Made by a program: the position numbers and the translations under genes. A stretch of 64,000 bases of DNA from Spirochaetota bacterium (GTDB taxonomy: Bacteria > Spirochaetota > Spirochaetia > Treponematales > Rectinemataceae), in NCBI GenBank assembly GCA_022711355.1, contig JAKLFE010000010.1:29854-93853 (forward strand), read 5' to 3'. This document shows, one piece after another, positions 1 through 8,755 of the stretch (position 1 is its first letter; each line of letters starts with the position of its first letter). The notes under the pieces are model-generated. The model did not search any database, was not told where the DNA came from, and worked only from the letters and a program-made list of their open reading frames with translations.

Positions 1-1830
1 GCCGAGGAGGTACTCGTCCTTGATCGACCATGCGGCCTCGTCCTCCTCATGCTCGAGGAAGACCGGCCGCATCACCGGGATGCCCCGCTCCGCGTTCTCG
101 GCGACGGCCGCCTTGAGGTAGGGCTTGAGGGCGACGTGGAGGCGGCCCATGGAGGCCAGATGGGAAAGGGTCTCGGCGTCGGAGTCGAACTGCCAGTTGT
201 CCATGGGACGGTTCCCCTCGTGGCCGCGCATGAGGGGGGAGAGGGCAGCCTGTTCCGCCCAACGCATGAAAAGCTCCTTCGTGCGCTTCATGCCGTAGAG
301 GGTGGTGTAGCCGCCGATGTCCGAGTGCGAGAGCCCGTGGCCCGAGAGGCCGAGGGAGAGGGCGGCGGGGATCACCGAGGGCAGGCCGTCGTCCTCCGAC
401 CAGTCGACGTTCTGGTCCCCGGCCCACATCATGGGGCACTGGCGCTGGGAGCCGGGCCCGCCGGCGCGCATGAAATAGAGGATCTCGGCGGCGGCCTCGG
501 GGCCGCAGGCGTCCACGGCCTCGCGGTTGCAGCGGGCCCAGAGAGCGGGCCAGGCGTTGTGCGCCTCCTCGGCGCTCTCGCCCGAGGCGAGGATGGCGTC
601 GGTGGGCAGGTACTCGCCGAAGTCGGCCATCCAGCCGGATAAGCCGAAGCCGAGGAGGTTCCCGCGGATGACCGACTTATACCACTCGAAGGCCGCCGGG
701 CTCGTCAGGTCCACGATGCCGGCCTCGAACTCGCCGAAGTCGACGAGGTAGTCGGCCCCGGACCCGTCCTTGGCCAGGAAGCCGCGCTCCCGGGCCTCGA
801 GGAAAAGGCTCCGATCCTTGGCGAGATAGGGGTTGATGTAGCCGAGGAAGCGGACGCCCTCGCCCTGGAGCCGGAGGATGGCCTCGTCGAGGCCGGGGTA
901 GCGCTCCCGGTCCCAGACCCAGTTCCAGCGCAGGCGCTGGCCGAAGGAGGTCAGATTGATGCCCTCCCAGTCCTGGGCCCAGATCCCGCAGACGGGGACC
1001 CCCGCGGCCCGGGCGGCCCCGAGCTTGGCCAGCACGGCCTCGGTGCCGCCCTGGACCCCGAGGATGACCCCGTCGTAGGCCCAGTCGGGCAAGAGCCCCT
1101 GGCGGCCGAAGAAGGCCGATAGATCCTCGACGATGCCGCGCATCGTGCCCGCCGAGCCGACTACCAGGCGCTCGGGCAGGGCCCAGGCGCGCAGCTCGTG
1201 GCGCTCGGGGGCGCGGAAGTCGAAGGCGGCGTAGGCGCTCGTGTCGAGGTAGGCCCAGAGGCGGCGCGAGGAGACGAAGCTCGGCTGGGGGAAGAAGGTC
1301 CAGAAGTAGTCTCCCCCCGAGCCGCCCTCGGCGTCGGCCAGGCGGGTGATCTCGGTGGCCTTGTTGCGGCCCACGCCCTGCTCGCTCGTCCACAGGGGGA
1401 ACTCGCGGCCCCGCAGGTCCAGGTAGGAGAACTGCTCCCCGCAGCCGTAGACCTTCTCGGCGGCCTCGGCGACGAGGCGGAAGGCCCAGCGGTCGGCGAG
1501 CCGGGCCGCCTCGTCGCCCGCCTCGAGGCGCAGGACCAGGCGGCCATCCTCGATCGCGCAACGCGCGATGAGGATGTGCCTCCCTCCCGCCGAGAAGCGG
1601 ACGATGGCCGCCTCCCTGGAGGACTCGAGGAGCTCGGCCTCGCGCAGCTCGACGGACTCGAGCTCCCGGTCGGAGATCCGGAAATTGCCCCGGTTCATCT
1701 CGAAGCTCCCCTCGCCGCGGCCGGCCCGGGCGAAGGGGGAGGCGGCCGAGTGCCGGATGACGGGCTTGCCGTCGAGCCTGAGCTCGAGGGAGCCCGGGCC
1801 GGCGGAGACCGAGAGGCGGCTAAAGGCCAT
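1..1830 (-). CDS. yihQ: Sulfoquinovosidase, GH31 (3' end outside window)
   Basis: Retaining alpha-glycosidase of family GH31 that probably releases sulfoquinovose from sulfolipid-derived glycosides. The first 610 residues are present; the C-terminus runs off base 1 (E. coli YihQ is about 678 aa). The nucleophile is D403 (WMADFGEYLP) and the acid/base D472 (WAGDQNVDW). The sulfonate-recognition set described for E. coli YihQ (R301, W304, Y508 with D405 and D472) is matched by R299, W302 and Y508 at almost identical spacing; this separates the protein from alpha-glucosidases and alpha-xylosidases. No signal peptide is visible, so it is probably cytoplasmic. The start is the ATG 6 nt after the permease stop, last visible gene of the operon. 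Family certain; substrate strongly inferred from residues. Confidence 0.9.
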   Translation of the reverse strand, partial: MAFSRLSVSAGPGSLELRLDGKPVIRHSAASPFARAGRGEGSFEMNRGNFRISDRELESVELREAELLESSREAAIVRFSAGGRHILIARCAIEDGRLVLRLEAGDEAARLADRWAFRLVAEAAEKVYGCGEQFSYLDLRGREFPLWTSEQGVGRNKATEITRLADAEGGSGGDYFWTFFPQPSFVSSRRLWAYLDTSAYAAFDFRAPERHELRAWALPERLVVGSAGTMRGIVEDLSAFFGRQGLLPDWAYDGVILGVQGGTEAVLAKLGAARAAGVPVCGIWAQDWEGINLTSFGQRLRWNWVWDRERYPGLDEAILRLQGEGVRFLGYINPYLAKDRSLFLEARERGFLAKDGSGADYLVDFGEFEAGIVDLTSPAAFEWYKSVIRGNLLGFGLSGWMADFGEYLPTDAILASGESAEEAHNAWPALWARCNREAVDACGPEAAAEILYFMRAGGPGSQRQCPMMWAGDQNVDWSEDDGLPSVIPAALSLGLSGHGLSHSDIGGYTTLYGMKRTKELFMRWAEQAALSPLMRGHEGNRPMDNWQFDSDAETLSHLASMGRLHVALKPYLKAAVAENAERGIPVMRPVFLEHEEDEAAWSIKDEYLLG

Positions 1831-1836
1831 CGGCGC

Positions 1837-2694
1837 TCAGCCCTTCACCGCGCCGGCCGTGAGGCCGGCGACGATCTTGTCGTGGAGGAAGGCGTAGGCG
1901 AGGACGGTCGGGGCGATGGAGAGGACGATGGCGGCGAACATGCCCGTGTAGTCGGTGACGAACTGGCTCGTGAAGAAGCGGATGCCGAGCTGGATGGTCC
2001 GCGCGGAGAGGCTCGAGGTGAGGAGCATCGCCATGAGGAACTCGTTCCAGGCGTAGATGAAGCAGAAGGTGCCCGCGGTGACGAGGCCCGAGCGGGAGAG
2101 GGGGAGGACCACCTTCCAGAAGCGGCCGGCGAAGCCGCAGCCGTCGATGATGGCCGCCTCCTCGAGCTCCTTGGGCACCGTGCGCATGAAGGAGCTCACC
2201 AGGAAGACCGAGACGGGGATGTTGATCGCGGCGTAGACGAGAACGAGGGCGGCCAGCTTGTCGTAGAGCCCCGCGCGGGTCATGAGGGTGAAGTAGGGCA
2301 CCATGAAGGCGATGAGGGGCACGAGGACCCCCGCGGTCAGGGCGGTGTGCAGCGCCTCGCGGCCGCGGAAGGACTCGCGCGCGAGGGCGAAGGAGGCCAG
2401 GGAGGCGACCGCCAGGTTGAGGGCGACCGCGCAGGCGGCCACGAGGACCGAGTTCGCGAAGAGCCGGGGCAGGTCGGCCGTGGCCAGGGCGGTCGCGTAG
2501 TTCGCCAGGCTCGGGCGGGCGGGCAGGGCGAAGGGCGCTGCCTCGAGCTCGAGGTTGGTCTTGAGCGAGTTGACCAGGAGCCAAGCCAGGGGGAGGAGGG
2601 ACACGAGGAGGAAGAAGCCGAGGAAGGCCCACATGGCGAGCCTCGCCGCGGCTCGCCCGGTGGTCATGGTTTCGCGCATCGCGTCCTTCCTCAT
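1837..2694 (-). CDS. ABC sugar transporter permease (MalG type)
   Basis: Inner-membrane permease of a CUT1 carbohydrate importer, 285 aa with about six hydrophobic segments. The coupling EAA loop for the ATPase reads ELEEAAIIDGCG, typical of MalG-type subunits. Its ATG overlaps the stop of the preceding permease by 4 nt (ATGA), which implies translational coupling, and the sulfoquinovosidase starts 6 nt after its stop. No ATP-binding subunit is encoded in the visible operon; such importers often share an MsmK-type ATPase, or the gene may lie beyond the left edge. The substrate is inferred to be a sulfoquinovose glycoside from the neighbouring hydrolase. Confidence 0.9.
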   Translation of the reverse strand: MRKDAMRETMTTGRAAARLAMWAFLGFFLLVSLLPLAWLLVNSLKTNLELEAAPFALPARPSLANYATALATADLPRLFANSVLVAACAVALNLAVASLASFALARESFRGREALHTALTAGVLVPLIAFMVPYFTLMTRAGLYDKLAALVLVYAAINIPVSVFLVSSFMRTVPKELEEAAIIDGCGFAGRFWKVVLPLSRSGLVTAGTFCFIYAWNEFLMAMLLTSSLSARTIQLGIRFFTSQFVTDYTGMFAAIVLSIAPTVLAYAFLHDKIVAGLTAGAVKG

Positions 2695-3575
2695 TGGGCG
2701 GCCTCGGCCAGGGGATCGCCGCGGCCGAGGGCCCGGCGCAGGGCCGCCACGAGGACCGTGCCCAGGAGGATGAGGATCATGCCGGCGGCGCTCGCCTCGC
2801 CGTAGCGCAGGGCGTCCATCTTGAGGTACAGGGCGATGCCCATGGTCGAGGTGGAGTAGGCCGGCCCGCCCCCGGTCATGAGGAAGGTCGACTCGAAGTG
2901 GCGCATGCCGTAGGCCATGGCCAGGGTGACGCAGGTGGCCAGGCTCCCCCGGAGCATGGGCAGCGTGATGCGGAGCTCCTGGACCAGGGTCGAGGCCCCG
3001 TCGATCTGGGCCGCCTCGTAGAGCTCGCGCGGGATCGAGAGGGCCGCGGCGAGGAGGATGATCATGTAGTAGCCGATGTAGACCACGGTCTGGAGGATCA
3101 CCGCGGCGAGGGCGGTCGAGGGATCGCCGAGCCAGTGCCGCGCAGGCAGGCCGACCAGGCCGAGGAGGGCCTTGAAGGCCCCGTACTGGGGGTTGTAGAG
3201 GGTCACCCAGACCATGGCCAGGGCCACGGTGGAGATGACGTTCGGGAGGAAGTAGATCGTCCGCAGGAGCCGCCAGCCCCGGGGCCCCCGGGCCAGGATC
3301 ATCGCGACGAGGGCGGCCAGGGGCACCTGCACGAAGCCGGAGGCCAGGGCCCATATCGCGTTGTTCCGCATGGCCAGGCGGAAGGAGGAGTCGCCGAGGA
3401 GCTTGGCGTAGTTCGCGAGGCCGTTCGGGCTCATCCCCCCCCCGCCCTTCCACCTCATCAGGCTCGTGACGAGGGTGAAGCCCAGGGGGTAGAGGAAGAA
3501 GGCGGCGAAGAGGAGGAGCGCCGGCGCGAGGAAGAGGGCGATCAATCCTAGGTTGCGGTTTCCGTGCCGGCGCAT
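2691..3575 (-). CDS. ABC sugar transporter permease (MalF type)
   Basis: Second permease of the importer, 294 aa, with an N-terminal hydrophobic helix (LIALFLAPALLLFAAFFLYP) and an EAA-like loop (ELYEAAQIDGAS). It pairs with the MalG-type permease, whose start overlaps this stop by 4 nt. It follows the binding-protein gene by 13 nt. The arrangement binding protein, two permeases, glycosidase resembles the sulfoquinovose ABC import cluster of Agrobacterium (smo), though gene order alone is not diagnostic of substrate. Confidence 0.9.
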   Translation of the reverse strand: MRRHGNRNLGLIALFLAPALLLFAAFFLYPLGFTLVTSLMRWKGGGGMSPNGLANYAKLLGDSSFRLAMRNNAIWALASGFVQVPLAALVAMILARGPRGWRLLRTIYFLPNVISTVALAMVWVTLYNPQYGAFKALLGLVGLPARHWLGDPSTALAAVILQTVVYIGYYMIILLAAALSIPRELYEAAQIDGASTLVQELRITLPMLRGSLATCVTLAMAYGMRHFESTFLMTGGGPAYSTSTMGIALYLKMDALRYGEASAAGMILILLGTVLVAALRRALGRGDPLAEAAQ

Positions 3576-3588
3576 CGACTCTCCTATC

Positions 3589-4845
3589 CTAGCGGTCGAT
3601 CTTCTTCTCGACCAGGGCGCAGAACTCCTCGGCCGTGACCTTCCCCAGGGCGAGGGCCCCGAGCTGCTGGGCGAACTCGAGGGTGGCCTCGGCGCCGAGG
3701 GCGGCCTCGAGGTCGTTGGCCGTCACCTTGGAGGCGGCGGCTATGTCGTAGAACTGCTTCTGCAGGGGATCGATGGGCACGTAGCCCGAGTCGATCGCGA
3801 ACATGGCGCCCGAGCTCTGGGCGAGCTTGCGGACGTTCTCCTCGCTCGTCAGGAACCGGAGGAACTGGACGATGGCGGCGCGGCGGGCCTTGTCCTTGGT
3901 CTCGCCGGCGGCGACGTTGGCCTGGAGGCGGCTGATCATGAAGTTCTTGGTCGGGCCGGGGGCGGGGGCCCGGGCGATGACGATGCTCGGGAAGAAGGGC
4001 GTAGCCCGGAGGTCGGCCCGGCCGGCGTACCAGGGGCCGTTCGAGAAGAGGGCGGTGCGGCCCGCGAGGAAGTGGCCGCCGGAGACCCCGGCCCCCGCGC
4101 CCACGGCGTCAGGCGTCGTGTAGCCCTCGAAGATCCGCTTCATGAGCTTGGCCGACTCGACGAAGGCCTTGTCGGTGAAGGGCTTCGCCCAGATATCGGG
4201 GCCGCCGAAGGAGACGGCGAAGTGGGAGAACCAGATCATGCTCGTCCAGGCGTTGGTGTCGCCGGACATCTGGCTCATCGGGGCGATCCCGGAGGCCTTG
4301 ATCTTGTCCATGGCGGGCCAGAACTCGGCCATGGTGCTCGGGACGCTCGAGACGCCGGCGGCCTTGAGGGCGGCGCTGTTGTACCAGATGGGGAGGACGG
4401 CGGTCTCGAAGGGGAGGGTCTTGAGCTTCTTGTCGATCGTCGACTGGGCCAGGGCCCCGGCGTCGAAGGAGGCCCTCCAGGCTCCCGTCAGGTCCTTGGA
4501 GAAGTCCATGAGGAGCTTGTTCGAGTAGAAGTCCTTGGTCGAGGCGTTGAGCTTCAGGGTGAAGATGTCCCCGGGCGCCTGGCCCGCCATGAGGGCGGTC
4601 CTGACCTTCTGCTCGTAGGCGTTGTAGTCCGGCTGGGGCTCGATCTCGACGCGGACCTTGCCGGCGTTGGCGGCGTTGAAGGCCTCGACGATCTCGGCGA
4701 TTGCGGGGGCCTTGGAGTCCTTGCCGACCCAGATGCAGGGCCACTTGAGGACGATCTCCTTGCCCTGGGCCGCGGCCAGGGAGGGCAGGGCGAGCAGGGC
4801 GAGGAGCGCGAGGGCGAGGACGCGGGAACGCGCCGTAGTTCTCAT
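3589..4845 (-). CDS. Extracellular sugar-binding protein of ABC importer
   Basis: Periplasmic solute-binding protein of the family-1 (maltose-binding-like) group, 418 aa. A Sec signal peptide covers about residues 1-26 (hydrophobic LALALLALLALPSLAAAQ); no lipobox cysteine is evident, so it is probably soluble. The body has typical family features, such as an N-terminal region that ends in APGDIFTL and a WYNSAALKAAG segment. It is first in the operon, with an AAGGAGG Shine-Dalgarno upstream of the ATG, and so probably the most highly expressed subunit. It is expected to capture sulfoquinovose or its glyceryl glycoside, inferred from the glycosidase three genes on. Confidence 0.88.
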   Translation of the reverse strand: MRTTARSRVLALALLALLALPSLAAAQGKEIVLKWPCIWVGKDSKAPAIAEIVEAFNAANAGKVRVEIEPQPDYNAYEQKVRTALMAGQAPGDIFTLKLNASTKDFYSNKLLMDFSKDLTGAWRASFDAGALAQSTIDKKLKTLPFETAVLPIWYNSAALKAAGVSSVPSTMAEFWPAMDKIKASGIAPMSQMSGDTNAWTSMIWFSHFAVSFGGPDIWAKPFTDKAFVESAKLMKRIFEGYTTPDAVGAGAGVSGGHFLAGRTALFSNGPWYAGRADLRATPFFPSIVIARAPAPGPTKNFMISRLQANVAAGETKDKARRAAIVQFLRFLTSEENVRKLAQSSGAMFAIDSGYVPIDPLQKQFYDIAAASKVTANDLEAALGAEATLEFAQQLGALALGKVTAEEFCALVEKKIDR

Positions 4846-4865
4846 GGGAGCCTCCTTGAGAATAG

Positions 4866-4910
4866 TTACTTTCCGGAAGTAAGTAAATCATGAGAGCGGG
4901 GAGGCGTCAA
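4866..4910 (-). promoter_or_regulatory. Promoter with overlapping inverted-repeat operator of the sugar operon
   Basis: On the minus strand a -35 TTGACG (4905-4910) stands 17 bp from a -10-like TTTACT (4882-4887). A perfect inverted repeat TTACTT-N5-AAGTAA (4866-4882) covers the expected transcription start, where a repressor would block initiation. The binding-protein ATG lies about 20 nt downstream. No regulator gene for it is identifiable in the window. Confidence 0.55.
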
Positions 4911-5009
4911 CCGAATTCCGGCCCCGGCCCTCCCGGGCGGAACCGCCCGGGAGGACCCGCCCCGCGGCACCTTGACAGGGCCGAGCTTTCCCGACAGGCT
5001 GGCCCGAAC

Positions 5010-6770
5010 GTGAAAAAGTCGCCCCCGGCGCGGCTCCCGCCCGCCGCCCTCGTCCTCGGCCTCGCGCTGGCCCTCCCCGGGGCCAAGGCCGGGGCCATCG
5101 CCCTCGCCGACCCGCATAGCGAGCTGGAGCTCTCGGCCGAGGCCGAGCTGCTCTTCGACGCGGACCCGGAGCTGGGCATCGAGGAGCTCTCCCGGCCGGG
5201 CTCGGCCCTCCCCTTCTCGCCGGTCGGGGAGCGGCGCATCTACGTCGACCCCGAGGCCCCCGTGGCCTGGCTCCGCTTCCGCCTCGAGGCGGGCCCGGAG
5301 GCCCGCTCCGCCCAGTGGCTCCTCGAGGTCCAGCCGAGCTTCTCCATCATCCTCGACCGCCTCGATCTCTACCTGCCCCGGGAGGGGGGCGGCTACGAGG
5401 CCATCGCCTCGGGAGCCTCCCTGCCCGCGGGCCCCCGCGAGCTCGCCTCCCGCTACTACAACTTCGAGCTCCCGCCCGAGGCCCTCCGCGGCGGCTACTG
5501 CTACCTCCGCCTGGAGTCCAGCATCGCGGTCGAGGTCAGGCTCATCGCCTGGCCCGCCCTCTGCCAGGCCCGGCGCGACTCCCTCTACGACGTCGCCTTC
5601 GGCCTGATCTACGGCGCCCTCCTCGCCATGCTCCTGTACAACGTCTTCCTCTCCTTCTCGCTCCGCGACCGGGCCTACGCCTACTACGTCCTCTACGTGG
5701 GCTCGGGGATCCTCTGGCAGTTCATGGTGCAAGGCCACGCCAAGGCCATACTCGGGAACTGGCCCGGCTGGAACGAGGCCCTCATGTGGGTCGGCGTCGG
5801 GGGCACCCTCTGCTGGGGGGGCCTGTTCAGCCTCCGCTTCCTCTCGATCGGCCGGAGCCGGCCGGCCCTCTTCTGGCCCCTCCTCGCCGCGACCTCCCTG
5901 GGCGCCGCGGCCGCCGCGGCCGGGGCCCTCGGCGCGCGGAACCTGGCCTTCTCCCTCTCGCACATCGGGGGCCTGGCCCTCCCCCTGCTCACGATAGCGG
6001 CGGCGGCCGTCAGGCGGCGCCAGGGCTACCGGCCGGCCGCCCACTACCTCGTCGGCTGGTCCTTCCTCGCGGCCGGGGGCCTGGCCTTCGCCCTCATGGG
6101 CCTCAAGCTCCTCGGCGTCTCCTTCTGGACGGTCAACGGCGTGGCCGTCGGCATGGTCTTCCAGGCCCTCCTCCTGTCCATGGCGATGGGCGAGCGGGTG
6201 CGGCAGCTCCGCAAGGAGAAGGAGCTCCACCAGCGGAACGAGGCCCGCTACCGGGAGCTCAGCCTCACCGACCCCCTGACGGGCCTGTACAACAAGCGGT
6301 ACTTCGCGAGCAAGCTCGAGAGCGAGGCCGCCCACGCCCGCAGGATCGGCAGGCCCCTCTCCCTCGTGTTCCTCGACCTGGACGACTTCAAGGCGGTCAA
6401 CGACGGGCGCGGCCACCCCTTCGGCGACCTGGTCCTCGCGGCCCTCGCCGCCGAGCTGCGCGAGGCCCTGCGCGACAGCGACGTGGCCTGCCGCTACGGG
6501 GGCGAGGAGTTCGCGGTCATCATGCCGGGGGCGGGCCTGGCCGAGGCGGCCGCAGCGGGGGAGCGGATCAGGGCCCGGGTCGCCTCGCGGGGCCTGCCGC
6601 CCGGCGAGCGGAGGCCCCAGGCCCTCACCATCTCCCTAGGCGCCGCCGAGCTCGCGGAGGGAGAGGGCTCCGAGGGGCTCCTCGCCCGGGCCGACGCGGC
6701 CATGTACGAGGCCAAGCGCCAGGGCAAGAACCGCGTCGTCCTCGCTACTTCGGGAGCTCGACGACCCTGA
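5010..6770 (+). CDS. 7TMR-DISM receptor with GGDEF diguanylate cyclase domain
   Basis: Membrane receptor that makes cyclic di-GMP in response to an extracytoplasmic signal, probably a carbohydrate or related ligand. It has a signal peptide, a periplasmic 7TMR-DISMED2-like beta domain (about residues 30-185), seven hydrophobic helices (about 190-400), a short coiled coil, and a GGDEF domain with active-site GGEEF at 497-501. An I-site RxxD (R488-D491) precedes it, so product inhibition is likely. The GTG at 5010 was chosen because it places the signal peptide at the N-terminus; an in-frame ATG at 4890 would overlap the divergent promoter. Neither start has a clear Shine-Dalgarno. It is divergent from the sugar operon. 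Confidence 0.88.
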   Translation: MKKSPPARLPPAALVLGLALALPGAKAGAIALADPHSELELSAEAELLFDADPELGIEELSRPGSALPFSPVGERRIYVDPEAPVAWLRFRLEAGPEARSAQWLLEVQPSFSIILDRLDLYLPREGGGYEAIASGASLPAGPRELASRYYNFELPPEALRGGYCYLRLESSIAVEVRLIAWPALCQARRDSLYDVAFGLIYGALLAMLLYNVFLSFSLRDRAYAYYVLYVGSGILWQFMVQGHAKAILGNWPGWNEALMWVGVGGTLCWGGLFSLRFLSIGRSRPALFWPLLAATSLGAAAAAAGALGARNLAFSLSHIGGLALPLLTIAAAAVRRRQGYRPAAHYLVGWSFLAAGGLAFALMGLKLLGVSFWTVNGVAVGMVFQALLLSMAMGERVRQLRKEKELHQRNEARYRELSLTDPLTGLYNKRYFASKLESEAAHARRIGRPLSLVFLDLDDFKAVNDGRGHPFGDLVLAALAAELREALRDSDVACRYGGEEFAVIMPGAGLAEAAAAGERIRARVASRGLPPGERRPQALTISLGAAELAEGEGSEGLLARADAAMYEAKRQGKNRVVLATSGARRP

Positions 6771-7695
6771 AGACCCGCTCGACGAGCTGGTCGTTCCAAT
6801 TGTCCTTGACGATGAGCTTGTAGATCCCCGCCTCGGCGAAGACGTAGGGCGGGATCTCGAGGGCCTGGCCGGCCCGGAGGCTCACCAGCTCGCGGTGGAT
6901 CTCGGTGGACTTCGAGAAGTCCTTCTCGGCCTTATAGAAGATGACGACGAAGCGCCCCTCCTTGCCCGTCGCGTTGCGGAGGGTGAAGGCGAGGCCCGTG
7001 CCCGTGGCCGCGGGGATCTTGTCGGTGTAGCTGGCCTTCTGGGCGGGTATGTCGAAGCCGATCTGGGCTATCCGCGGGCCGACAGGGGCGGCGGCCGCGG
7101 CGGCGGGGCCGGGACCGGCGGGAGCGGAGGCCGCCGGCCTTGCGGGGGCTTGCGGCGCGGCGGGGGCGGCAGCCTGGGGCGCGGGCTTGGCCGGGAGCGG
7201 GGCGGCGGGGGCAGGGGCGGCCGCAGCGGGCGCCGCGGCGACCGGCTCGAGGAAGAGCCGATAGCCCATGATCCGTGGGCCGAAGTAGCGGTCGGAGAGG
7301 CCCGAGACCACGACCCCAGTCTTGGGCCCCTCGGAGACGGCGTGGATGAGCTGGTCGTTCCCGAGGTAGATGGCGACGTGGCTGGGGCCCCCGGCGCCCG
7401 TCGTGTCGAAGACGATGACGTCGCCGGGCAGGGCCTCGCTCGGCTTGATGGGCATGCCCGCGGCCCACTGCTGCCGCGAGTTGCGCGGCAGCTCGAGGCC
7501 GGCGGCGCTCTTGTACACGTAGCGCACGAAGCCCGAGCAGTCGAAGGCGCTCGGGGACTCGGCCCCGTAGACGTAGGGGACGCCGAGGTACTTCCGGGCG
7601 GTCTCGGAGATCCGCTGGCGGAGGAGCTCCCCTCCCTGGGCGGAGAGGGCGGAGGCCGAGGCGAGGATGAGGGCGCACAAGGCTGGAATTCGCAT
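6745..7695 (-). CDS. Secreted NlpC/P60 peptidoglycan endopeptidase
   Basis: Cell-wall hydrolase expected to cut gamma-D-glutamyl-diaminopimelate links. After a signal peptide (about residues 1-19), an NlpC/P60 domain covers about 25-150 with the catalytic cysteine in FDCSGFVRYVY and histidines in SHVAIYLGN and IHAVSEG. An alanine/proline-rich linker of about 70 residues follows, then a C-terminal domain of about 100 residues predicted to be beta-rich, of unknown role. The ATG at 7695 was chosen because it starts the signal peptide; longer in-frame readings give an arginine-rich, unconvincing extension. The 3' end overlaps the convergent GGDEF gene by 26 nt. Confidence 0.88.
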   Translation of the reverse strand: MRIPALCALILASASALSAQGGELLRQRISETARKYLGVPYVYGAESPSAFDCSGFVRYVYKSAAGLELPRNSRQQWAAGMPIKPSEALPGDVIVFDTTGAGGPSHVAIYLGNDQLIHAVSEGPKTGVVVSGLSDRYFGPRIMGYRLFLEPVAAAPAAAAPAPAAPLPAKPAPQAAAPAAPQAPARPAASAPAGPGPAAAAAAPVGPRIAQIGFDIPAQKASYTDKIPAATGTGLAFTLRNATGKEGRFVVIFYKAEKDFSKSTEIHRELVSLRAGQALEIPPYVFAEAGIYKLIVKDNWNDQLVERVFRVVELPK

Positions 7696-7754
7696 GAGGA
7701 TACTGTATCGCGCCTTCCGGCCGCGCAAAAGCCTCGCCGCGGCCTTCCGCCGGC

Positions 7755-8639
7755 TCAGCCGGCGAGGCTCCGGGCGATGTAGCGCTTCGACTCCTCCACG
7801 ACGGCCCGGACGCGCTCGGGCAGGGGACCGACGCGATAGGCGACGCCGAGAGCGGCATGCTCGGGAAGGGGAAGGACGCGCACGCCCTCGATCGCCATGC
7901 GGCGGATCGAGAAGGCCGGGACGATGGTCCAGCCGAGGCCCGCGGAGACGAGCTGGATGACGGAGGAGAGCTGGCTGCACTCGTAGCGGAGCTCGGGCTG
8001 GAAGCCCGCGGCCGCGCAGGTCTCGCGGATCCGGTCGCCGAGGCCGGGGGCGGCCGCCCGCGCGGCCCCGACGAAGGGCAGGCGGGCGAAGGAGGCGAGC
8101 GAGGAGCTCTCCGCGGGGACCATCGCCTCGGGGCAGAGTATCGAGAAGGGCTCCTCGCCCAGGGGCTCGAAGCAGATGCCCTCGGTGTCGACCCAGGAGC
8201 GGAGGAATCCGAGGTCGATCCGCCCCGCGAGGACGGCCTGGACCTGTGCCTCGGTCGCCAGCTCGACCAGGTCGAGCCTCGTCTCCGGCAGGAGCTCGGT
8301 GAGGTGGGCGAGGAGCTCCGGGAGGAGGGAGAGCATCATCGAGCCGACGAAGCCGATGCGAACGAGCTTGGCGCCCTCATCGCCTGCCAGGCGGGTCCGC
8401 CGCTCGAGGCCGGCGACCTCGTCGAGGATCCGCCCGGCTCCCTCTTGGAAGAGGAGGCCCGCCTCGGTGAGGCGGAAGCGGGAGCCCTCGCGATCGATGA
8501 GCCTCGTCCCGAGCTCGCGCTCGAGGGCCTGGATCTGGCGGCTCAGGGGGGGCTGGGAGATGTGCAGGCGCTTGGCGGCCCGGCTGAAGTTCATCTCCTC
8601 GGCGACGGCGAGGAAGTAGCGTAGGTAGCGTAGCTCCAC
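7755..8639 (-). CDS. LysR-family transcriptional regulator
   Basis: DNA-binding regulator of 294 aa with a classical N-terminal winged helix-turn-helix (residues 1-60, including FSRAAKRLHISQPPLSRQIQ) and a C-terminal periplasmic-binding-protein-like effector domain. It is divergent from the ligase/B12/opine-dehydrogenase operon with about 115 bp between starts, the usual layout for a LysR protein and its target. A direct repeat at 8693-8723 in this space is a candidate site. The co-inducer is unknown; an amino-acid-like intermediate of the neighbouring pathway is a reasonable guess. Confidence 0.9.
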   Translation of the reverse strand: MELRYLRYFLAVAEEMNFSRAAKRLHISQPPLSRQIQALERELGTRLIDREGSRFRLTEAGLLFQEGAGRILDEVAGLERRTRLAGDEGAKLVRIGFVGSMMLSLLPELLAHLTELLPETRLDLVELATEAQVQAVLAGRIDLGFLRSWVDTEGICFEPLGEEPFSILCPEAMVPAESSSLASFARLPFVGAARAAAPGLGDRIRETCAAAGFQPELRYECSQLSSVIQLVSAGLGWTIVPAFSIRRMAIEGVRVLPLPEHAALGVAYRVGPLPERVRAVVEESKRYIARSLAG

Positions 8640-8692
8640 GCAAGGATGGTAGCGGGCTTTACGGCGGGCCGCAAGGGCCGATCATGCCGGAA

Positions 8693-8723
8693 AGGTATCG
8701 GAGCCCGACTAAGAGGTATTGGA
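8693..8723 (+). promoter_or_regulatory. Direct repeat, candidate LysR-type binding site
   Basis: AGGTATCGGA (8693-8702) and AGGTATTGGA (8714-8723) are nine-of-ten identical and spaced 21 bp start to start, two helical turns. The second copy overlaps a weak -35 (TTGGAC, 8719-8724) that precedes a -10-like GATATT by 18 bp. This suits an activator bound next to RNA polymerase upstream of the ATG at 8756, and argues against the alternative ATG at 8684. Confidence 0.4.
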
Positions 8724-8755
8724 CCCTCGAAAAGGCAGGCCGGATATTTAAAGGC

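Noticed and set aside
1198..2805. Long plus-strand open frame across the glycosidase and permease genes
   Set aside because: Low-complexity Gly/Glu/Arg/Ala translation with no motif, opposite to two clear genes; an artefact of high GC codon structure. The same holds for similar frames across the window.
4890..5009. ATG at 4890 as start of the GGDEF receptor
   Set aside because: It would add 40 proline/arginine-rich residues ahead of an obvious signal peptide and overlap the divergent promoter.
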